Shown here piece by piece: positions 44,838 to 55,631 of a DNA stretch of 61,711 nt (its first letter is position 1; every line of letters begins with the position of its first letter). The position numbers and the translations under genes were made by a program. This stretch comes from an uncultured Opitutia bacterium (GTDB lineage Bacteria; Verrucomicrobiota; Verrucomicrobiia; Opitutales; UBA953): assembly GCA_903850885.1 (NCBI GenBank), contig CAINMU010000131.1:1-61711 (forward strand). Reading direction: 5' to 3'. The notes under the pieces are model-generated. The model was not told the origin of the DNA. It did not search any database and saw nothing but the letters and a program-made list of their open reading frames with translations.

Positions 44838-46334
44838 TCAGGCCTTGATCTGCGGGCGCTTAGGATCTGGCCAGTCGATGTGGAAGAACTCGCCGCGGGG
44901 CTTGTCAGTGCGCTCGTAAGTATGGGCGCCGAAGAAGTCGCGTTGGCCTTGCAGTAAGTTCTGCGGTAAGTTCGCGGTGCGGTATGAGTCGAAGTAAGAG
45001 AGGGCTGACCCTAAGGTCGGCACCGGGATGCCATGCTTGACGGCGAGGGCGATGACCTTGCGCCAGTTCTTCTGCGCCTTCTTGACGGTCTTCTTGAAGT
45101 ACGGGTCGAGGAGGAGGTTGTCCAGACGAGGCTTCTTGCCGAAAGCCTCCGTGATTTTTTGGAGGAAGCGGGCGCGGATGATGCAACCGCCGCGCCAGAT
45201 CTGAGAAATTTCGCCGAAGTTAAGTTTCCACTTATATTCATTTTGCGCTTCGCGCATGAGTTGGAAGCCTTGGGCGTAGGAGCAAATTTTGGAGCAGAAG
45301 AGGGCTTCGCGGATTTGTTCGATGATTTTCGCGCGGTCTGGATTGGTCATCGCGCGTTTTGGGCCACGGAGGACTTTGGCGGCTTTGACGCGCTCATCCT
45401 TCACGGCGGAGAGACAGCGAGCAAAGACGGCTTCGGCAATGGTCGGAGCAGCGACACCCATATCGAGGGCGTTAGCGCTGGTCCATTTACCAGTCCCTTT
45501 TTGACCGGCCGTATCAAGGATCACATCAACCAGCGGCACACCGGTCTCCGGGTCCTTCTGCTTGAGGACTTTGGCGGTGATTTCGATCAGGAAGGAATTC
45601 AAGTCGCCCCTGTTCCACTCTTCGAAGACCGTGCCGATTTCATCGGGGGTCATGCCGAGGAGGCCGCGCATCAAGTCGTAGGCTTCGCAGATCATCTGCA
45701 TGTCGCCGTATTCGATACCATTATGGACCATCTTGACGTAGTGGCCGGCACCATCGGTGCCGATGAGAGCGACGCAAGGAACGCCACCCTTGATGGGCTT
45801 GCCTGGCTTGGCGCCGGTCAGCTCTACGCCGGTCTCAGCGTCGACCTTAGAGGCAACCGCTTCCCAGATGGGTTTGATTTCAGCCCAAGCCGAGGCATCG
45901 CCACCGGGCATGAGGGATGGGCCAAAACGGGCCCCTTCTTCGCCGCCGGATACGCCCGAGCCAATAAAGCGGAGGCCCTTGGCCTTTAATTCCTTCTCGC
46001 GACGGATGGTGTCCGTCCAGAGAGCGTTACCGCCGTCGATGATGATGTCGCCCGGCTCAAAGACCGCCGCGAGCTCATTGATGACCGCATCGGTGGGGGC
46101 ACCGGCTTTGACGAGGATGACGGCCTTACGAGGCTTTTTAAGAGAAGCGGCAAAATCCCGGATGGTCGGGCAACCCGTCAGCTTGCCTGGGGTATTCGGG
46201 TTTTCCTTCACAAACTCGTCGGTCTTGGCGGTCGTGCGGTTATACACCGAGATCGCGAAGCCGTGGTCGGCGATGTTGAGGGCGAGGTTCTGACCCATGA
46301 CGGCCAGACCAATGAGACCAATGTCGGATTGCAT
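44838..46334 (-). CDS. gnd: 6-phosphogluconate dehydrogenase (decarboxylating)
   Basis: Converts 6-phosphogluconate to ribulose-5-phosphate in the pentose phosphate pathway. The N-terminal [20 protein letters not shown] binds [36 protein letters not shown] (catalytic Lys and Asn region) and the C-terminal [10 protein letters not shown] tail are all present. The 498-aa length (from the ATG at 46334) is that of the long dimeric enzyme. An in-frame start 6 codons upstream is also possible. It is monocistronic here. Confidence 0.96.
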   Translation of the reverse strand: MQSDIGLIGLAVMGQNLALNIADHGFAISVYNRTTAKTDEFVKENPNTPGKLTGCPTIRDFAASLKKPRKAVILVKAGAPTDAVINELAAVFEPGDIIIDGGNALWTDTIRREKELKAKGLRFIGSGVSGGEEGARFGPSLMPGGDASAWAEIKPIWEAVASKVDAETGVELTGAKPGKPIKGGVPCVALIGTDGAGHYVKMVHNGIEYGDMQMICEAYDLMRGLLGMTPDEIGTVFEEWNRGDLNSFLIEITAKVLKQKDPETGVPLVDVILDTAGQKGTGKWTSANALDMGVAAPTIAEAVFARCLSAVKDERVKAAKVLRGPKRAMTNPDRAKIIEQIREALFCSKICSYAQGFQLMREAQNEYKWKLNFGEISQIWRGGCIIRARFLQKITEAFGKKPRLDNLLLDPYFKKTVKKAQKNWRKVIALAVKHGIPVPTLGSALSYFDSYRTANLPQNLLQGQRDFFGAHTYERTDKPRGEFFHIDWPDPKRPQIKA

Positions 46335-46518
46335 AGTAGGGGGTAATGGCAACCTGCGAGGGCAGGCATGGCAAACAAGAAAAGCCCGTTAGTTGAGGTA
46401 AATGGGATGATTTCTCGGTAAAACAGGGGCTCGCCAGCCTTGGAAAGCCAGCCTTCGAAGGTGTGGCTTAGCCTTTCCCCTCGCCTCACCGGGCCACCTT
46501 ATCATCTTAAGTTCTGTC

Positions 46519-47067
46519 ATGTCCCAGCTCGTCGGCAAACGCATCACCCTCGGTATCACCGGCTCCATCGCCGCCTACAAGGCCGCGGACCTGACCTCTC
46601 AGCTGGTCAAGTACGGCGCCGAAGTCCAGGTGGTCATGACCAAGGGCGCGACCCAGTTCATCACCCCGATGACGCTGCAGGTGCTCTCTCGTCGCCCCGT
46701 GGCGTTCGATCTCTGGGCCGAGGGCGCTAACTCCGTCCCGGGTCACATCGAGATCGCCGACTCCTCCGACCTCCTCCTTGTCGCGCCGCTCACCGCTCAT
46801 GTGATGGCGGAGTTTGCTCATGGCATGGCCCCTGATCTCTTAACCAGTGTTTACCTTGCGACGCGTGGGCCGGTACTGCTCTGCCCGGCGATGAACGGTA
46901 AGATGTATGAACATGCCGCCACCCAAGCAAATCTGAAGACCCTTCGGGCCCGCGGCCATGCGATCGTAGAACCCGCGGAAGGGATGCTCGCCTGCGGTTA
47001 CGAAGGTCTCGGTAAATTAGCGCCCGTGGAAGAAATTGTCAGCCGCGTGCTGTCGATTTTAGGCTGA
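46519..47067 (+). CDS. coaC: Phosphopantothenoylcysteine decarboxylase, stand-alone
   Basis: An FMN flavoprotein that decarboxylates 4'-phosphopantothenoylcysteine in CoA synthesis. The 182-aa protein begins KRITLGITGSIAAYKAADL. It has the active-site GHIEIAD histidine, the PAMNGKMYEH substrate loop and the ACGYEGLGKL redox-Cys clamp. Most bacteria fuse this domain to a synthetase as CoaBC; here the frame ends at the decarboxylase, and no CoaB follows. It precedes queG by three bases. Confidence 0.88.
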   Translation: MSQLVGKRITLGITGSIAAYKAADLTSQLVKYGAEVQVVMTKGATQFITPMTLQVLSRRPVAFDLWAEGANSVPGHIEIADSSDLLLVAPLTAHVMAEFAHGMAPDLLTSVYLATRGPVLLCPAMNGKMYEHAATQANLKTLRARGHAIVEPAEGMLACGYEGLGKLAPVEEIVSRVLSILG

Positions 47068-47070
47068 GGC

Positions 47071-48078
47071 ATGGACCCGCAAGCCCTCCGGGAGCGACTC
47101 CAAGCCGAAGCGACCGCTTTGGGCTTTGATGCCTTCGGCGTTGCTCCGGTTGATGCCGATGTGCGCGCGGATTACTTTAAGAAGTGGATTGCCGACGGGA
47201 TGCACGGCGAAATGAAATGGATGGCCCGTAATCCGGAAAGACGGACGGATGCCACGAAAGTCCTGCCAGAGGCAAGGAGTTTGATCGTCGTTGGGCTTAA
47301 CTATTGGCAGCCGCATCCGGCCGCTGGCTATCGCATCGCCAAATACGCTTTAGGGGCGGATTACCATGAGGTCATTTTGCCTCGGCTGCAAAAACTTTGC
47401 CTCATCATGGAAGCCATGGGAGGTGCCCAAAAGCCCTACGTCGATACCGGCCCCGTCCTCGAAAAGCCGATGGCCGCTGCGGCAGGGTTGGGCTGGCAAG
47501 GCAAGAGCACGATTCTGATTCACCGCGGCGCGGGCACCTGGCTGTTTCTCGGAGTTATTCTCACGACGTTAGAGTTGAAGCCGGCCGAACGGCAAGAACC
47601 TGACCGCTGCGGAACGTGCATGCGCTGCATCGAAGCCTGTCCCACGCAGGCGATCATCGCCCCTTATAAATTAGACGCGCGGCGCTGTCTGGCCTACCTG
47701 ACGATCGAACATCCCGGCCCGATTCCCTTGGAATATCGCGAAGCCTTGGGCGACCGGGTGTTCGGTTGCGATGATTGCTTGGACGTCTGCCCCTGGAATC
47801 GTTGGGCAGAACAAACCCGCGAGGCGGCGTTTGTGCCCCGGGACCACCCGCCGCTTCGTGAGACCCTTGTTTGGACGCCCGCTCAATTTGAGGAGCACTT
47901 TAAAAACACCCCGGTCTCCCGTCTGGGGCTTCACCGATGGTGGCGCAATGCCCTGACGGTGCTGGGCAATGTCGGAACCAAGGGAGATTTGCCCGTCATT
48001 GAAACTTTGCTGACGCACGCCGACGCGATGGTGGCCGAGCATGCGGCCTGGGCCGTCCAACGGATTCGCAGCCGGTAA
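47071..48078 (+). CDS. queG: Epoxyqueuosine reductase
   Basis: A cobalamin-dependent enzyme reducing epoxyqueuosine to queuosine at tRNA position 34. The 335-aa protein has the N-terminal FGVAPVD fold start, ATKVLPEARSLIVVGLNYW and ACPTQAIIAPYKLDARRCLAYLT. Two ferredoxin-type [4Fe-4S] clusters are formed by CGTCMRCIEACPT and CDDCLDVCPWN. A C-terminal HEAT-like stretch (WRNALTVLGNVG) completes it. It is co-oriented with coaC. Confidence 0.94.
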   Translation: MDPQALRERLQAEATALGFDAFGVAPVDADVRADYFKKWIADGMHGEMKWMARNPERRTDATKVLPEARSLIVVGLNYWQPHPAAGYRIAKYALGADYHEVILPRLQKLCLIMEAMGGAQKPYVDTGPVLEKPMAAAAGLGWQGKSTILIHRGAGTWLFLGVILTTLELKPAERQEPDRCGTCMRCIEACPTQAIIAPYKLDARRCLAYLTIEHPGPIPLEYREALGDRVFGCDDCLDVCPWNRWAEQTREAAFVPRDHPPLRETLVWTPAQFEEHFKNTPVSRLGLHRWWRNALTVLGNVGTKGDLPVIETLLTHADAMVAEHAAWAVQRIRSR

Positions 48079-48123
48079 ACCTACTTGTTGCCTCAGGCTC
48101 ACGGCTTGCCCTAATTTAGTCCC

Positions 48124-48651
48124 GTGTCCCTCGCTCAAGCATATTACGCACTAGCGGCCGTCCTATTGCTCGCCGCTTATTTAGTCTTCACGGCTTCGCC
48201 CTTGCTGCAGACCTTTCGCCGGTCGCGTTTCGCCTCCGTGGGGCTGACCTTGGCGGCGACGGCTTGGTTCGGTTGGTGGCTGATGAATATGCCAGAGCCA
48301 GATCTGGCCGGCTTGCCGCGCTTACCGGTGGTCGTGGTCTTGCTTGGTGCAAGCCTCGCGACGCTCCGCTTCATGCCGGATCTACTTTCCATCCGTTCGC
48401 TTGGGGTGCTGATGCTTTTCTTCGCGCGCTTTACTTTGGATGCGGGGTATCGGCAATTACCGCGCAGTTTGTTGGAGGCCACGCTTAGCTATGGCCTGTT
48501 CGTCTTCTTCGGGCTTTGGTGGGCTTATTCTCCACCCGCATTTTTAAACCAATGCGACTGGGTCTTGCACACCCCCGCCCGCCATAAGGGACTTGGCCTC
48601 ATCTTGGGCCTGCTAGCCGTCGCCTGCCTGCTGGCGACAGTAGTGTCGTGA
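48124..48651 (+). CDS. Polytopic membrane protein, unknown function
   Basis: A 175-aa protein starting at a GTG, with about six hydrophobic segments and little polar sequence. Arg- and Pro-containing loops are short. No family is recognised. Its stop overlaps the gmk GTG start by four bases, so it is coupled to gmk, but no functional link is visible. Confidence 0.65.
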   Translation: MSLAQAYYALAAVLLLAAYLVFTASPLLQTFRRSRFASVGLTLAATAWFGWWLMNMPEPDLAGLPRLPVVVVLLGASLATLRFMPDLLSIRSLGVLMLFFARFTLDAGYRQLPRSLLEATLSYGLFVFFGLWWAYSPPAFLNQCDWVLHTPARHKGLGLILGLLAVACLLATVVS

Positions 48652-49235
48652 GCCGAGCGTTGCTCATCGTGGTTTCAGGGCCGGCCGGAAGTGGTAAGAC
48701 GACGCTCTGTGCCCGCCTGACCGAAGCTAATCCGCGCGCCATTCGCCGGGTGATCACTTGCACGACGCGCGCACCGCGCGCCGGAGAGGCCGACGGGGTA
48801 GATTATTATTTTCTAACGAGGCCAGATTTCGAAGCGCAAGTCGCTGCCGGGGTGTTTTTAGAGCACGCCCACGTCCATGGTAATCTTTACGGCCCACGGC
48901 TGGCCGACGTGGCCAAGCACTTGGACGCGGGGTTTGACGCGCTTCTCAACGTCGATGTTCAAGGTGCAGCCACGATTCGCGCCATGGGAACGGCCGACGC
49001 TCGGCTGGCCGCGGCGCTCGTGACCGCGTTCATTAGGGTGAGCGATCCGGTCGAGTTGCGCCGCCGGCTTACCGGCCGCGGAACGGATCCGCTTGATGAA
49101 ATTGATCGCCGCGTCGCCACGGCTTCCGAAGAGCTGAAGCACGCCGGCGAATATCAACATGTCATCGAGAGCGGTAGCCGGGAAGCTGACTTCAACGCCC
49201 TGCAGGCCATCTACCAGTTAGAAAAATCCCGATGA
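48648..49235 (+). CDS. gmk: Guanylate kinase
   Basis: Phosphorylates GMP to GDP. The 195-aa protein has P-loop VVSGPAGSGKTTLC, the GMP-binding TCTTRAPRAGEADGVDYYFL segment, FLEHAHVHGNLYG (usual FLEYAxVxGNxYG) and NVDVQGAATIR, where most have DIDVQGA. RLTGRGTD is the lid. Start GTG at 48648. It overlaps polX by four bases. Confidence 0.93.
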   Translation: MSRALLIVVSGPAGSGKTTLCARLTEANPRAIRRVITCTTRAPRAGEADGVDYYFLTRPDFEAQVAAGVFLEHAHVHGNLYGPRLADVAKHLDAGFDALLNVDVQGAATIRAMGTADARLAAALVTAFIRVSDPVELRRRLTGRGTDPLDEIDRRVATASEELKHAGEYQHVIESGSREADFNALQAIYQLEKSR

Positions 49236-50959
49236 TGCTCGAAAAGAATGACATCGCGGCGGTCTTAGACGAAATCGCGACGCTGATGGAGCTCATGGGG
49301 GAGAACCCATTTAAGATTCGGGCCTACTCAACGGGCGCGCGTATCCTCGAGACGATGACCGATGATTTGGATGAGCTCATCAAGACCGGCGGCTTGGCCG
49401 AGATCCCGGGCATGGGCGAAGCGTTGGTGGACAAGATTACGACCTTACGCCGTGATGGCGTTTTACCTTTTCACCAAAAACTCCGTGCGGGAATCCCGGC
49501 CGGACTTCTGGAAATTATGCAAATCCAAGGCTTGGGGCCGAAAAAAGTCCGCGCGCTCTGGACGCTCTTAGGCGTAGAAGATTTGCACAAATTAAAAGAA
49601 GTTTGCGAAGCTGGGAAGGTCGCCGAACTCAAAGGCTTCGGGGAGAAAACGCAGACCAAGATTCTCGAAGGCATTAAGAACCGAGTCGCTTATAGCTTGC
49701 GGCATCGATGGTACGAAGCCGCCGAAGTCGCCACTCCGATTTTAGCCGGCCTGCGTGCTTTGCCGCAGGTTAAGCACGCCGAATCAGCGGGCTCATTGCG
49801 CCGGGCCCGCGAGACCGTGGGCGATCTCGACTTCATCGTCGCGGCGGCGGATCCGAACCCGATCATGGACTGGTTTGTCGCTTACCCAGGGGTGAAAGAA
49901 GTGACCGCCCACGGTGAGACAAAATCGAGCGTGCGTTTCGAGTCCGGTCTCCAGGCTGATTTACGCGTGGTACCAGAAGAGCAATTCTTTTTCGCGCTCC
50001 ACCATTTTACAGGTTCCAAGGATCATAATGTCGCGATGCGGCATCGCGCCCTGTCGCGCGGCTTGAGCATGAGCGAGTGGGGCTTCAAGGCGACCGCCGA
50101 AGGTGTCCAGGCGCCTGGTGCCCAAAGTGAAGCGGAAGTCTTTCAAGCGCTCGGCTTACCTTGGATCCCACCCGAACTCCGCGAAGGCGCGGGGGAGATC
50201 GACGCCGCGGAGGCGAAGCTACTTCCGCGCTTAGTCGAACTGAAAGATCTTCGCGGAGCCTTTCATAATCACACGACCGCCTCCGATGGAGCCCATACCT
50301 TAGAACAGATGGCGAAAGAGGCCGAGCGCATGGGCTGGGAATACCTTGGGATTTCCGATCACTCCAAATCAAGCTTCCAGGCTAATGGACTTGATGAAGG
50401 CCGGCTACTCGCCCAGATGGATCAGATTGCGCAGCTAAATGCGTCGGGGAAATCCAAGGTGCGTCTGTTGACGGGCTCCGAAGTAGATATCATGCGCGAT
50501 GGCTCGTTAGATTACGCCGACGATCTACTTGGGAGGCTCGATTTCGTGGTCGCATCGGTACACAACCTTTTCACCTTAGATCGCGAAGCGCAGACGGCGC
50601 GGATCATCCGGGCCATTGAAAGCGAACACGTGGACATGATCGGACACGTCACCGGCCGGTTGATCAATAAGCGTGAGCCTTACGACGTCGACGTCGGCAA
50701 GATCATCGATGCCGCGGCGGCGAACGACACAATTATCGAACTTAACGCCAACCCTTGGCGGTTGGACATGGATTGGCGTTGGTGGCGTCGGGCCGCCGAG
50801 AAGGGGGTGCTATGTTCAATCAACCCAGACGCCCACGACTTCGCGCACTTGAGTTTTGTCGAACACGGCGTCCGCATCGCCCGCAAGGGATGGCTGACCT
50901 CGGCGCACGTGCTGAACACCCGCTCCCTGCCCGAGGTTTTAAAGTGGCTGGGTCGCTAA
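49232..50959 (+). CDS. polX: Family X DNA polymerase with PHP domain
   Basis: A 575-aa repair polymerase. N-terminal helix-hairpin-helix DNA-binding repeats (LAEIPGMGEALVDKI and IQGLGPKKVRALW) precede the nucleotidyl-transferase palm with the catalytic pair in GDLDFIV and a third Asp in LQADLRVV. The C-terminal PHP domain has the metal motifs FHNHTTASDG, ISDHS, GSEVDI and NPDAHD. This is the usual bacterial PolX layout, active in base-excision repair with proofreading-like 3'-5' exonuclease. It follows gmk with a four-base overlap. Confidence 0.94.
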   Translation: MMLEKNDIAAVLDEIATLMELMGENPFKIRAYSTGARILETMTDDLDELIKTGGLAEIPGMGEALVDKITTLRRDGVLPFHQKLRAGIPAGLLEIMQIQGLGPKKVRALWTLLGVEDLHKLKEVCEAGKVAELKGFGEKTQTKILEGIKNRVAYSLRHRWYEAAEVATPILAGLRALPQVKHAESAGSLRRARETVGDLDFIVAAADPNPIMDWFVAYPGVKEVTAHGETKSSVRFESGLQADLRVVPEEQFFFALHHFTGSKDHNVAMRHRALSRGLSMSEWGFKATAEGVQAPGAQSEAEVFQALGLPWIPPELREGAGEIDAAEAKLLPRLVELKDLRGAFHNHTTASDGAHTLEQMAKEAERMGWEYLGISDHSKSSFQANGLDEGRLLAQMDQIAQLNASGKSKVRLLTGSEVDIMRDGSLDYADDLLGRLDFVVASVHNLFTLDREAQTARIIRAIESEHVDMIGHVTGRLINKREPYDVDVGKIIDAAAANDTIIELNANPWRLDMDWRWWRRAAEKGVLCSINPDAHDFAHLSFVEHGVRIARKGWLTSAHVLNTRSLPEVLKWLGR

Positions 50960-51010
50960 GACGTTTTCTTCCGGCTCGCCCTTACCCGTAGGGCCGTCCT
51001 AATCTACCGC

Positions 51011-51805
51011 ATGCTGCACGATAAGCGCCGTCTGCTCCTCATCGCCGGTCCTTGTTCTCTCGAGTCTGAGGCCAACTGTCGCACCGTCGCCAAGGAGCTC
51101 AAGGCTCTCGCCGCGCGCCACCTGGAGCTTAATATTATTTTTAAAGGTTCCTATGATAAGGCGAATCGCACGTCGTTGGGCGGCGATCGCGGACCTGGCA
51201 TGCAGGCCGGCCTGGATTTACTGGCGATGGTCAAAAAGGATTACGGCTTCGCCGTCCTCACCGATATCCATGGTCCGGAGCAATGTGAGGCCGTCGGCAA
51301 GGTCGTCGACGTTCTCCAAATCCCAGCCTTTATGTGCCGCCAGACCGACTTGCTCGTCGCGGCGGCCAAGACGGGACGGGTCGTGAACGTGAAGAAGGGG
51401 CAATTCCTTTCGCCTTTTGAGATGCGCTTCGTCGTCGATAAACTCGAAGGTGCCCAGGCGGCGGAAATCTGGCAGACGGATCGCGGCACGACCTTCGGTT
51501 ACCAGAACTTGGTCGTCGATATGCGCTCTTTCCCGATCATGGCGGGCTTCGGTCACCCCACCATCATGGACGCAACGCATGCGGTCCAGCTTCCCGGTGC
51601 GGCGGGCGGCTCATCGGGCGGCCAACGCGAATATGTTCCGGTCCTGGCTAAGGCGGCACTCGCGGCAGGCGCCGACGGGCTCTTCATGGAGACGCATCCG
51701 GATCCGAGTAAGGCCATCTCCGACGGCCCCAGCCAAGTGCCTCTCGCAGAGTTCCCGTCGCTCGTCGAATCTTGCCTGCGTGTCTGGAAAGCCGTGCGCG
51801 CTTAA
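51011..51805 (+). CDS. kdsA: 3-deoxy-D-manno-octulosonate 8-phosphate synthase
   Basis: Condenses arabinose-5-phosphate with phosphoenolpyruvate for the KDO core of lipopolysaccharide. At 264 aa it has [13 protein letters not shown], where the cysteine in GPC marks the metal-dependent class. [38 protein letters not shown], and the [18 protein letters not shown] and METHPDP motifs follow. The presence of KDO synthesis implies a Gram-negative outer membrane. Its TAA stop overlaps that of the convergent menE (TTAA at 51802-51805). Confidence 0.95.
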   Translation: MLHDKRRLLLIAGPCSLESEANCRTVAKELKALAARHLELNIIFKGSYDKANRTSLGGDRGPGMQAGLDLLAMVKKDYGFAVLTDIHGPEQCEAVGKVVDVLQIPAFMCRQTDLLVAAAKTGRVVNVKKGQFLSPFEMRFVVDKLEGAQAAEIWQTDRGTTFGYQNLVVDMRSFPIMAGFGHPTIMDATHAVQLPGAAGGSSGGQREYVPVLAKAALAAGADGLFMETHPDPSKAISDGPSQVPLAEFPSLVESCLRVWKAVRA

Positions 51806-53007
51806 GTTTTTAATTTCGCCAACGCCGCCATCCGGTCAAATTTGCCGCGTTCATCCGTCGGCAGGCTGCTCACGAAGATATAGTGTTTAGGCCGAGCGGC
51901 TGGCTCCAAGCTCTCTGCATCCAGTCGTAAGGCTGCCTCTAAGGAAGCGTCGCCCACGACGCAGGCCGTCACGGCTTCACCCCAGGTTGCATCGGGTCGG
52001 CCAAAAACTTTTATATCCGAAATAATGCCGCTAACGATAAGGGCCTGTTCGACGCGAGTTGGATCCACTTTTTCTCCCCCGGTAAATATTACCTGATCGG
52101 CGCGGCCGTGGACTTTAATCGTCCCATCGGGTGCGACATCGCCCCGATCGTGGGTGAGGTAAGGTTGCTCCAGTGGTAGGTTCGGCCAGACCCCTCGACC
52201 CAGTGCGCGCGTCGAAATCTGTAGCAGTCCATTTGCGGTTTGGAAGCTTACGTCCGGCAAAGGCGACCCACATAATTCGGCCTTACTCCAAATGAGTTCC
52301 GGAGGACAAAGTGCGCAGGCGGCGGCGGTTTCCGTCATGCCGTAGGTGACATAAACCGGCAATCGGTGCGTGCGGATAAGATTGCGAAGGGCAGGGGGAA
52401 GGGAAGTTCCGCCGAGGAGAATCACCTCAAATTGGCGGAGCCAGTCCGCTCCCGCCGCCACCCCTAACAGCCGAGTCAGCTGAGTGGGCACGAGCGAGAT
52501 GATGCGCGTGCCAGTGGTCGGTAAGGTGACGTCTGGCAATGGTTCGCCTGGCGCGAAGCGTCCGTTGAGTACGGCAAAAGCTCCGGAGGTTTCACGAGCC
52601 CGGATCGCCGGCATGAGGCCGCTGACGTGCCACGGAGGCGTGACGATGGCACACTGTAAGGTTGGCTTGAATCCGCGCTGCACCAAAGCGTCGCGCAAGC
52701 TGAGCGCGGCCACGCGCAGGGTGTCGGCGTTATGGATGATAAATTTTACCCGGCCACCCGTGCCGCCGGAGGGAATCATGATTCGCCCCGCCCAACCTAA
52801 ATGCCAATCGCAGGGCTCTGCTCCGCCGGGGATGGGTCCTTTACCCGCCACCCTGACGCCCGCGGGGATTTGGCGAGCGGCTTCACGCATCTCCGCTTCG
52901 CCCCACTGCGGGTTACCTAAGAACGTGGGGATGCCCGCATCCAAAGCCGCTAAGGTTTCCCGAAGATGTTCGGCGTAATCAGCGTGGAAGACGGCCAGAC
53001 CGCTCAC
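51802..53007 (-). CDS. menE: o-Succinylbenzoate-CoA ligase-like AMP-forming enzyme
   Basis: An adenylating ligase activating o-succinylbenzoate with CoA for menaquinone synthesis. The 401-aa protein (GTG at 53007 overlapping the menC stop) has [14 protein letters not shown] (P-loop-like motif), [18 protein letters not shown] and [16 protein letters not shown]. The TGGEKV segment is typical of MenE. It is shorter than many family members, chiefly at the N-terminus. The frame continues upstream to a TTG at 53034. Function assignment leans on the adjacent menC. Confidence 0.82.
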   Translation of the reverse strand: MSGLAVFHADYAEHLRETLAALDAGIPTFLGNPQWGEAEMREAARQIPAGVRVAGKGPIPGGAEPCDWHLGWAGRIMIPSGGTGGRVKFIIHNADTLRVAALSLRDALVQRGFKPTLQCAIVTPPWHVSGLMPAIRARETSGAFAVLNGRFAPGEPLPDVTLPTTGTRIISLVPTQLTRLLGVAAGADWLRQFEVILLGGTSLPPALRNLIRTHRLPVYVTYGMTETAAACALCPPELIWSKAELCGSPLPDVSFQTANGLLQISTRALGRGVWPNLPLEQPYLTHDRGDVAPDGTIKVHGRADQVIFTGGEKVDPTRVEQALIVSGIISDIKVFGRPDATWGEAVTACVVGDASLEAALRLDAESLEPAARPKHYIFVSSLPTDERGKFDRMAALAKLKT

Positions 53008-53945
53008 GAGATTTCGCGCCAAAAAGCGTCCCAATCAAAATCAGCCACCCCGCGTGCAATCGGTCCTGCGGGATGTCGATCCCGGGCGTCATGTTCAAAG
53101 CGACCCAGGGTGTCGAAGCCTACGGTACCGACCTCTGCGTCAAGCGAGGCGAGCCATAAGGCGGCCTGCCGGCCGATGGCGGTTTCAAAGCAGGAGGAAT
53201 AAACGACGGGGCAGCGTCGATGTTGCCGCCATGCGCGGAGCTCGGTCCAGTCGCCGGCGAGTAAAGGTTTGATGACGACCAGGCCAGGCCAATCACTCCC
53301 GGCGGGCGTGAGGAATGATTCATCGAGCGCGATTTTATCTTGGCCCAAAGAGGCGTAACCCGGGTGGCCGACGGGCAAGGGTTGTTCCAGAAACTCTACG
53401 CGCTTTTCACTTCGGGCAAATGCGGCCCAAGTGCGGGCGGTCGTGAGATCGAGCGAACCATTTGCGTCGAGACGTACTTGGCCGGCGAAGAGGGAAAAGA
53501 TTTCGCGAATCGAAGTTTCTTTGGTTTCGGCAGATATCTTTATTTTTAAAGTCTGGAACCCGGCGGCGATTTTAGCCGCCGCGTCGTCGCCCGATAAAGC
53601 GACCAAACCTGCACACGGCAAAGCACCGTCGTATGCGGCGATGGCCGACCAATGTTCGCAGCTGGATAAGGCCGCCGCCAAGCAGGGCAGGGCGGAGCGG
53701 GAGGCTTGGACGGTGGAACAAAGGTGCGAAAAATTACCTTGGGCCGAGCGCATGACTTCGATGGCCTGGTCGATAGTTTCGGACGGGAAGCCCGGCCATG
53801 GGGCGATTTCTCCGTAGCCGACCCCAGTTTCGCTTTGGCAGCGAAGGAGTACACGATCAACCGCATCGACGGTGCCGGCCCCGGTCGCTAACGGTGAGCG
53901 AAAGCGCCGGCGGACCCGCTTGAAATCAAAAAAGCCTCCTTTCAT
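53004..53945 (-). CDS. menC: o-Succinylbenzoate synthase
   Basis: An enolase-superfamily dehydratase making o-succinylbenzoate in menaquinone synthesis. From the ATG at 53945 it is 313 aa. The [14 protein letters not shown]-terminal cap, TLKIKI lysine segment, [11 protein letters not shown] metal Asp, EFLEQPLP metal Glu, KIALDESFL and [11 protein letters not shown] catalytic-Lys segments are all present. menE overlaps it by four bases, so these form an operon. Other men genes are outside the window. Confidence 0.86.
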   Translation of the reverse strand: MKGGFFDFKRVRRRFRSPLATGAGTVDAVDRVLLRCQSETGVGYGEIAPWPGFPSETIDQAIEVMRSAQGNFSHLCSTVQASRSALPCLAAALSSCEHWSAIAAYDGALPCAGLVALSGDDAAAKIAAGFQTLKIKISAETKETSIREIFSLFAGQVRLDANGSLDLTTARTWAAFARSEKRVEFLEQPLPVGHPGYASLGQDKIALDESFLTPAGSDWPGLVVIKPLLAGDWTELRAWRQHRRCPVVYSSCFETAIGRQAALWLASLDAEVGTVGFDTLGRFEHDARDRHPAGPIARGVADFDWDAFWREIS

Positions 53946-54037
53946 CCCGTCACTGTCATGAATCGAGGCCAAGTCGCAAAAACAATTTGCCTCCAAGGCG
54001 GGGGGTGCCTAACACCCTTTGGGGAAACCAACCTGTC

Positions 54038-55612
54038 ATGGCCTCTCCCAAATCCAAGGGCCGCGTTTCCCTCGACGAACGCTTTTACCTCCCCGCTGAC
54101 GAATTCTTTCCGTCAACGGTCGGCTTAGGGCTGACCTACGACGACGTTTCGCTTGCCACCCGCTATTCAGAGGTGCTGCCACGGATGACCCGTCTTGATA
54201 CCACGCTCTCCGACTCCCTGCCGTTGTCTTTACCCATCGTATCATCGGACATGGATACCGTCACAGAGCACCGGATGGCCATCGCGATGGCGCTTAACGG
54301 GGGGCTGGGTCTCCTCCATTACAATATGACGGAGGTCGACCAGCTGGCCGAAGTACGCCGGGTCAAAAACCATATTCACGGCATGATCGGCGATCCCGCG
54401 GTGGTCTCGCCCGAGGACACGATTGCGCAGGTGCTCGCCCGGATCGAACACGACGGATTAGCCTTCAGCACCTTCCCGGTCGTTGGCCCCGACAATACCC
54501 TCCTAGGTTTGCTCCCCGGAAGCGCCGTCAAAGAACGCCACGGCCAGCGCAAAGTTGCGGCGGTCATGGTGCCACGGGATCAGATTTTTACAGTCGTCGA
54601 AAAAGACCTCGGGAAAGATCCCATTGCCAAAGCGGACAAGCTCTTCTCCGAGCACGTCGGCCAAAACAAATTATTGGTGGTCGACGCGAAGAATAGACTT
54701 CGCGGACTTTTCACCCTCAGCGATATCGAGCGTATTTCCGAAGAGTCTCGGGCGCATGTCCGCCCCACGCGAGATTCAGGGTTCCGCCTGCGGGTCGGAG
54801 TGGCCATTTCAGTCCCGCGCCAGGCGGACGGTGAAATCGACCGGGTCCGCTTCTTGGCCCATGCGGCTGCCTTAGTCGACGAAGGTGCGGATGCTTTGGC
54901 GATTTCCACGGCGCACGGTCACACCAAGGGCGTCGGCGATGCCATTCGCATGCTCCGTAAGGCGCACAAAGGACTCACGCTGATCGCCGGCAATGTCACC
55001 AGCGGCGAAGGCGTTGAATTTCTCGCCGCCGCCGGAGCTGACACCATCAAGATCGGCCAAGGCCCCGGATCGATTTGCACGACGCGCATCGTCGCCGGCG
55101 TCGGTATCCCGCAACTCACCGCTCTTTATGTCGCCTCCCGGGCCGCCGCCCAAAAGGGAGTCCGCATCCTCGCCGATGGTGGCATTACCAAGAGCGGCGA
55201 CATCGTCAAAGCGCTCACGTTGGCCGATGCAGTGATTCTCGGCGGTTTGCTCGCAGGCAGCCGCGAAGCCCCCGGCAAGCTGATGGAAATCAACGGTAAG
55301 ACTTATAAGGAATATCGCGGCATGGGTTCGCACGAAGCGATGCGTAAAGGCTCTGCCGCCCGTTACGGCCATTCAGCCAGTGGCAAGTTCAGCAAAGTCG
55401 CCGCCGAGGGGATCGAAGCCCTTAAGGAAGTTTCCGGAACCGTCGACCAGGTGCTCGGCACCTTGGCTGGCGGTGTGCAAAGCGGCCTTGGTTATCTCGG
55501 AGCTAATAACCTGACCGAACACCGCGCGCTGGCCCGCTACATCCGGATCACCCCAGCAGGGTTGCGCGAAGCCGCTCCGCACGACGTGATTGAAATCAAG
55601 GCGGGATCATAA
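54038..55612 (+). CDS. guaB: IMP dehydrogenase
   Basis: Oxidises IMP to XMP, the first step to GMP. The start [19 protein letters not shown] precedes GLTYDDVSL and [21 protein letters not shown]-domain pair sits in the middle (about 112-240). The catalytic loop [18 protein letters not shown] holds the active-site Cys. [19 protein letters not shown] and [14 protein letters not shown] follow. At 524 aa it is slightly long. The ATG at 54038 is chosen; the open frame upstream overlaps menC and is unlike the family. Confidence 0.95.
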   Translation: MASPKSKGRVSLDERFYLPADEFFPSTVGLGLTYDDVSLATRYSEVLPRMTRLDTTLSDSLPLSLPIVSSDMDTVTEHRMAIAMALNGGLGLLHYNMTEVDQLAEVRRVKNHIHGMIGDPAVVSPEDTIAQVLARIEHDGLAFSTFPVVGPDNTLLGLLPGSAVKERHGQRKVAAVMVPRDQIFTVVEKDLGKDPIAKADKLFSEHVGQNKLLVVDAKNRLRGLFTLSDIERISEESRAHVRPTRDSGFRLRVGVAISVPRQADGEIDRVRFLAHAAALVDEGADALAISTAHGHTKGVGDAIRMLRKAHKGLTLIAGNVTSGEGVEFLAAAGADTIKIGQGPGSICTTRIVAGVGIPQLTALYVASRAAAQKGVRILADGGITKSGDIVKALTLADAVILGGLLAGSREAPGKLMEINGKTYKEYRGMGSHEAMRKGSAARYGHSASGKFSKVAAEGIEALKEVSGTVDQVLGTLAGGVQSGLGYLGANNLTEHRALARYIRITPAGLREAAPHDVIEIKAGS

Positions 55613-55631
55613 TTTTTCACCCAGCAAGTCC

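Noticed and set aside
45033..45989. 318-codon open frame antisense to gnd
   Set aside because: It mirrors gnd codons and has no recognisable motif.
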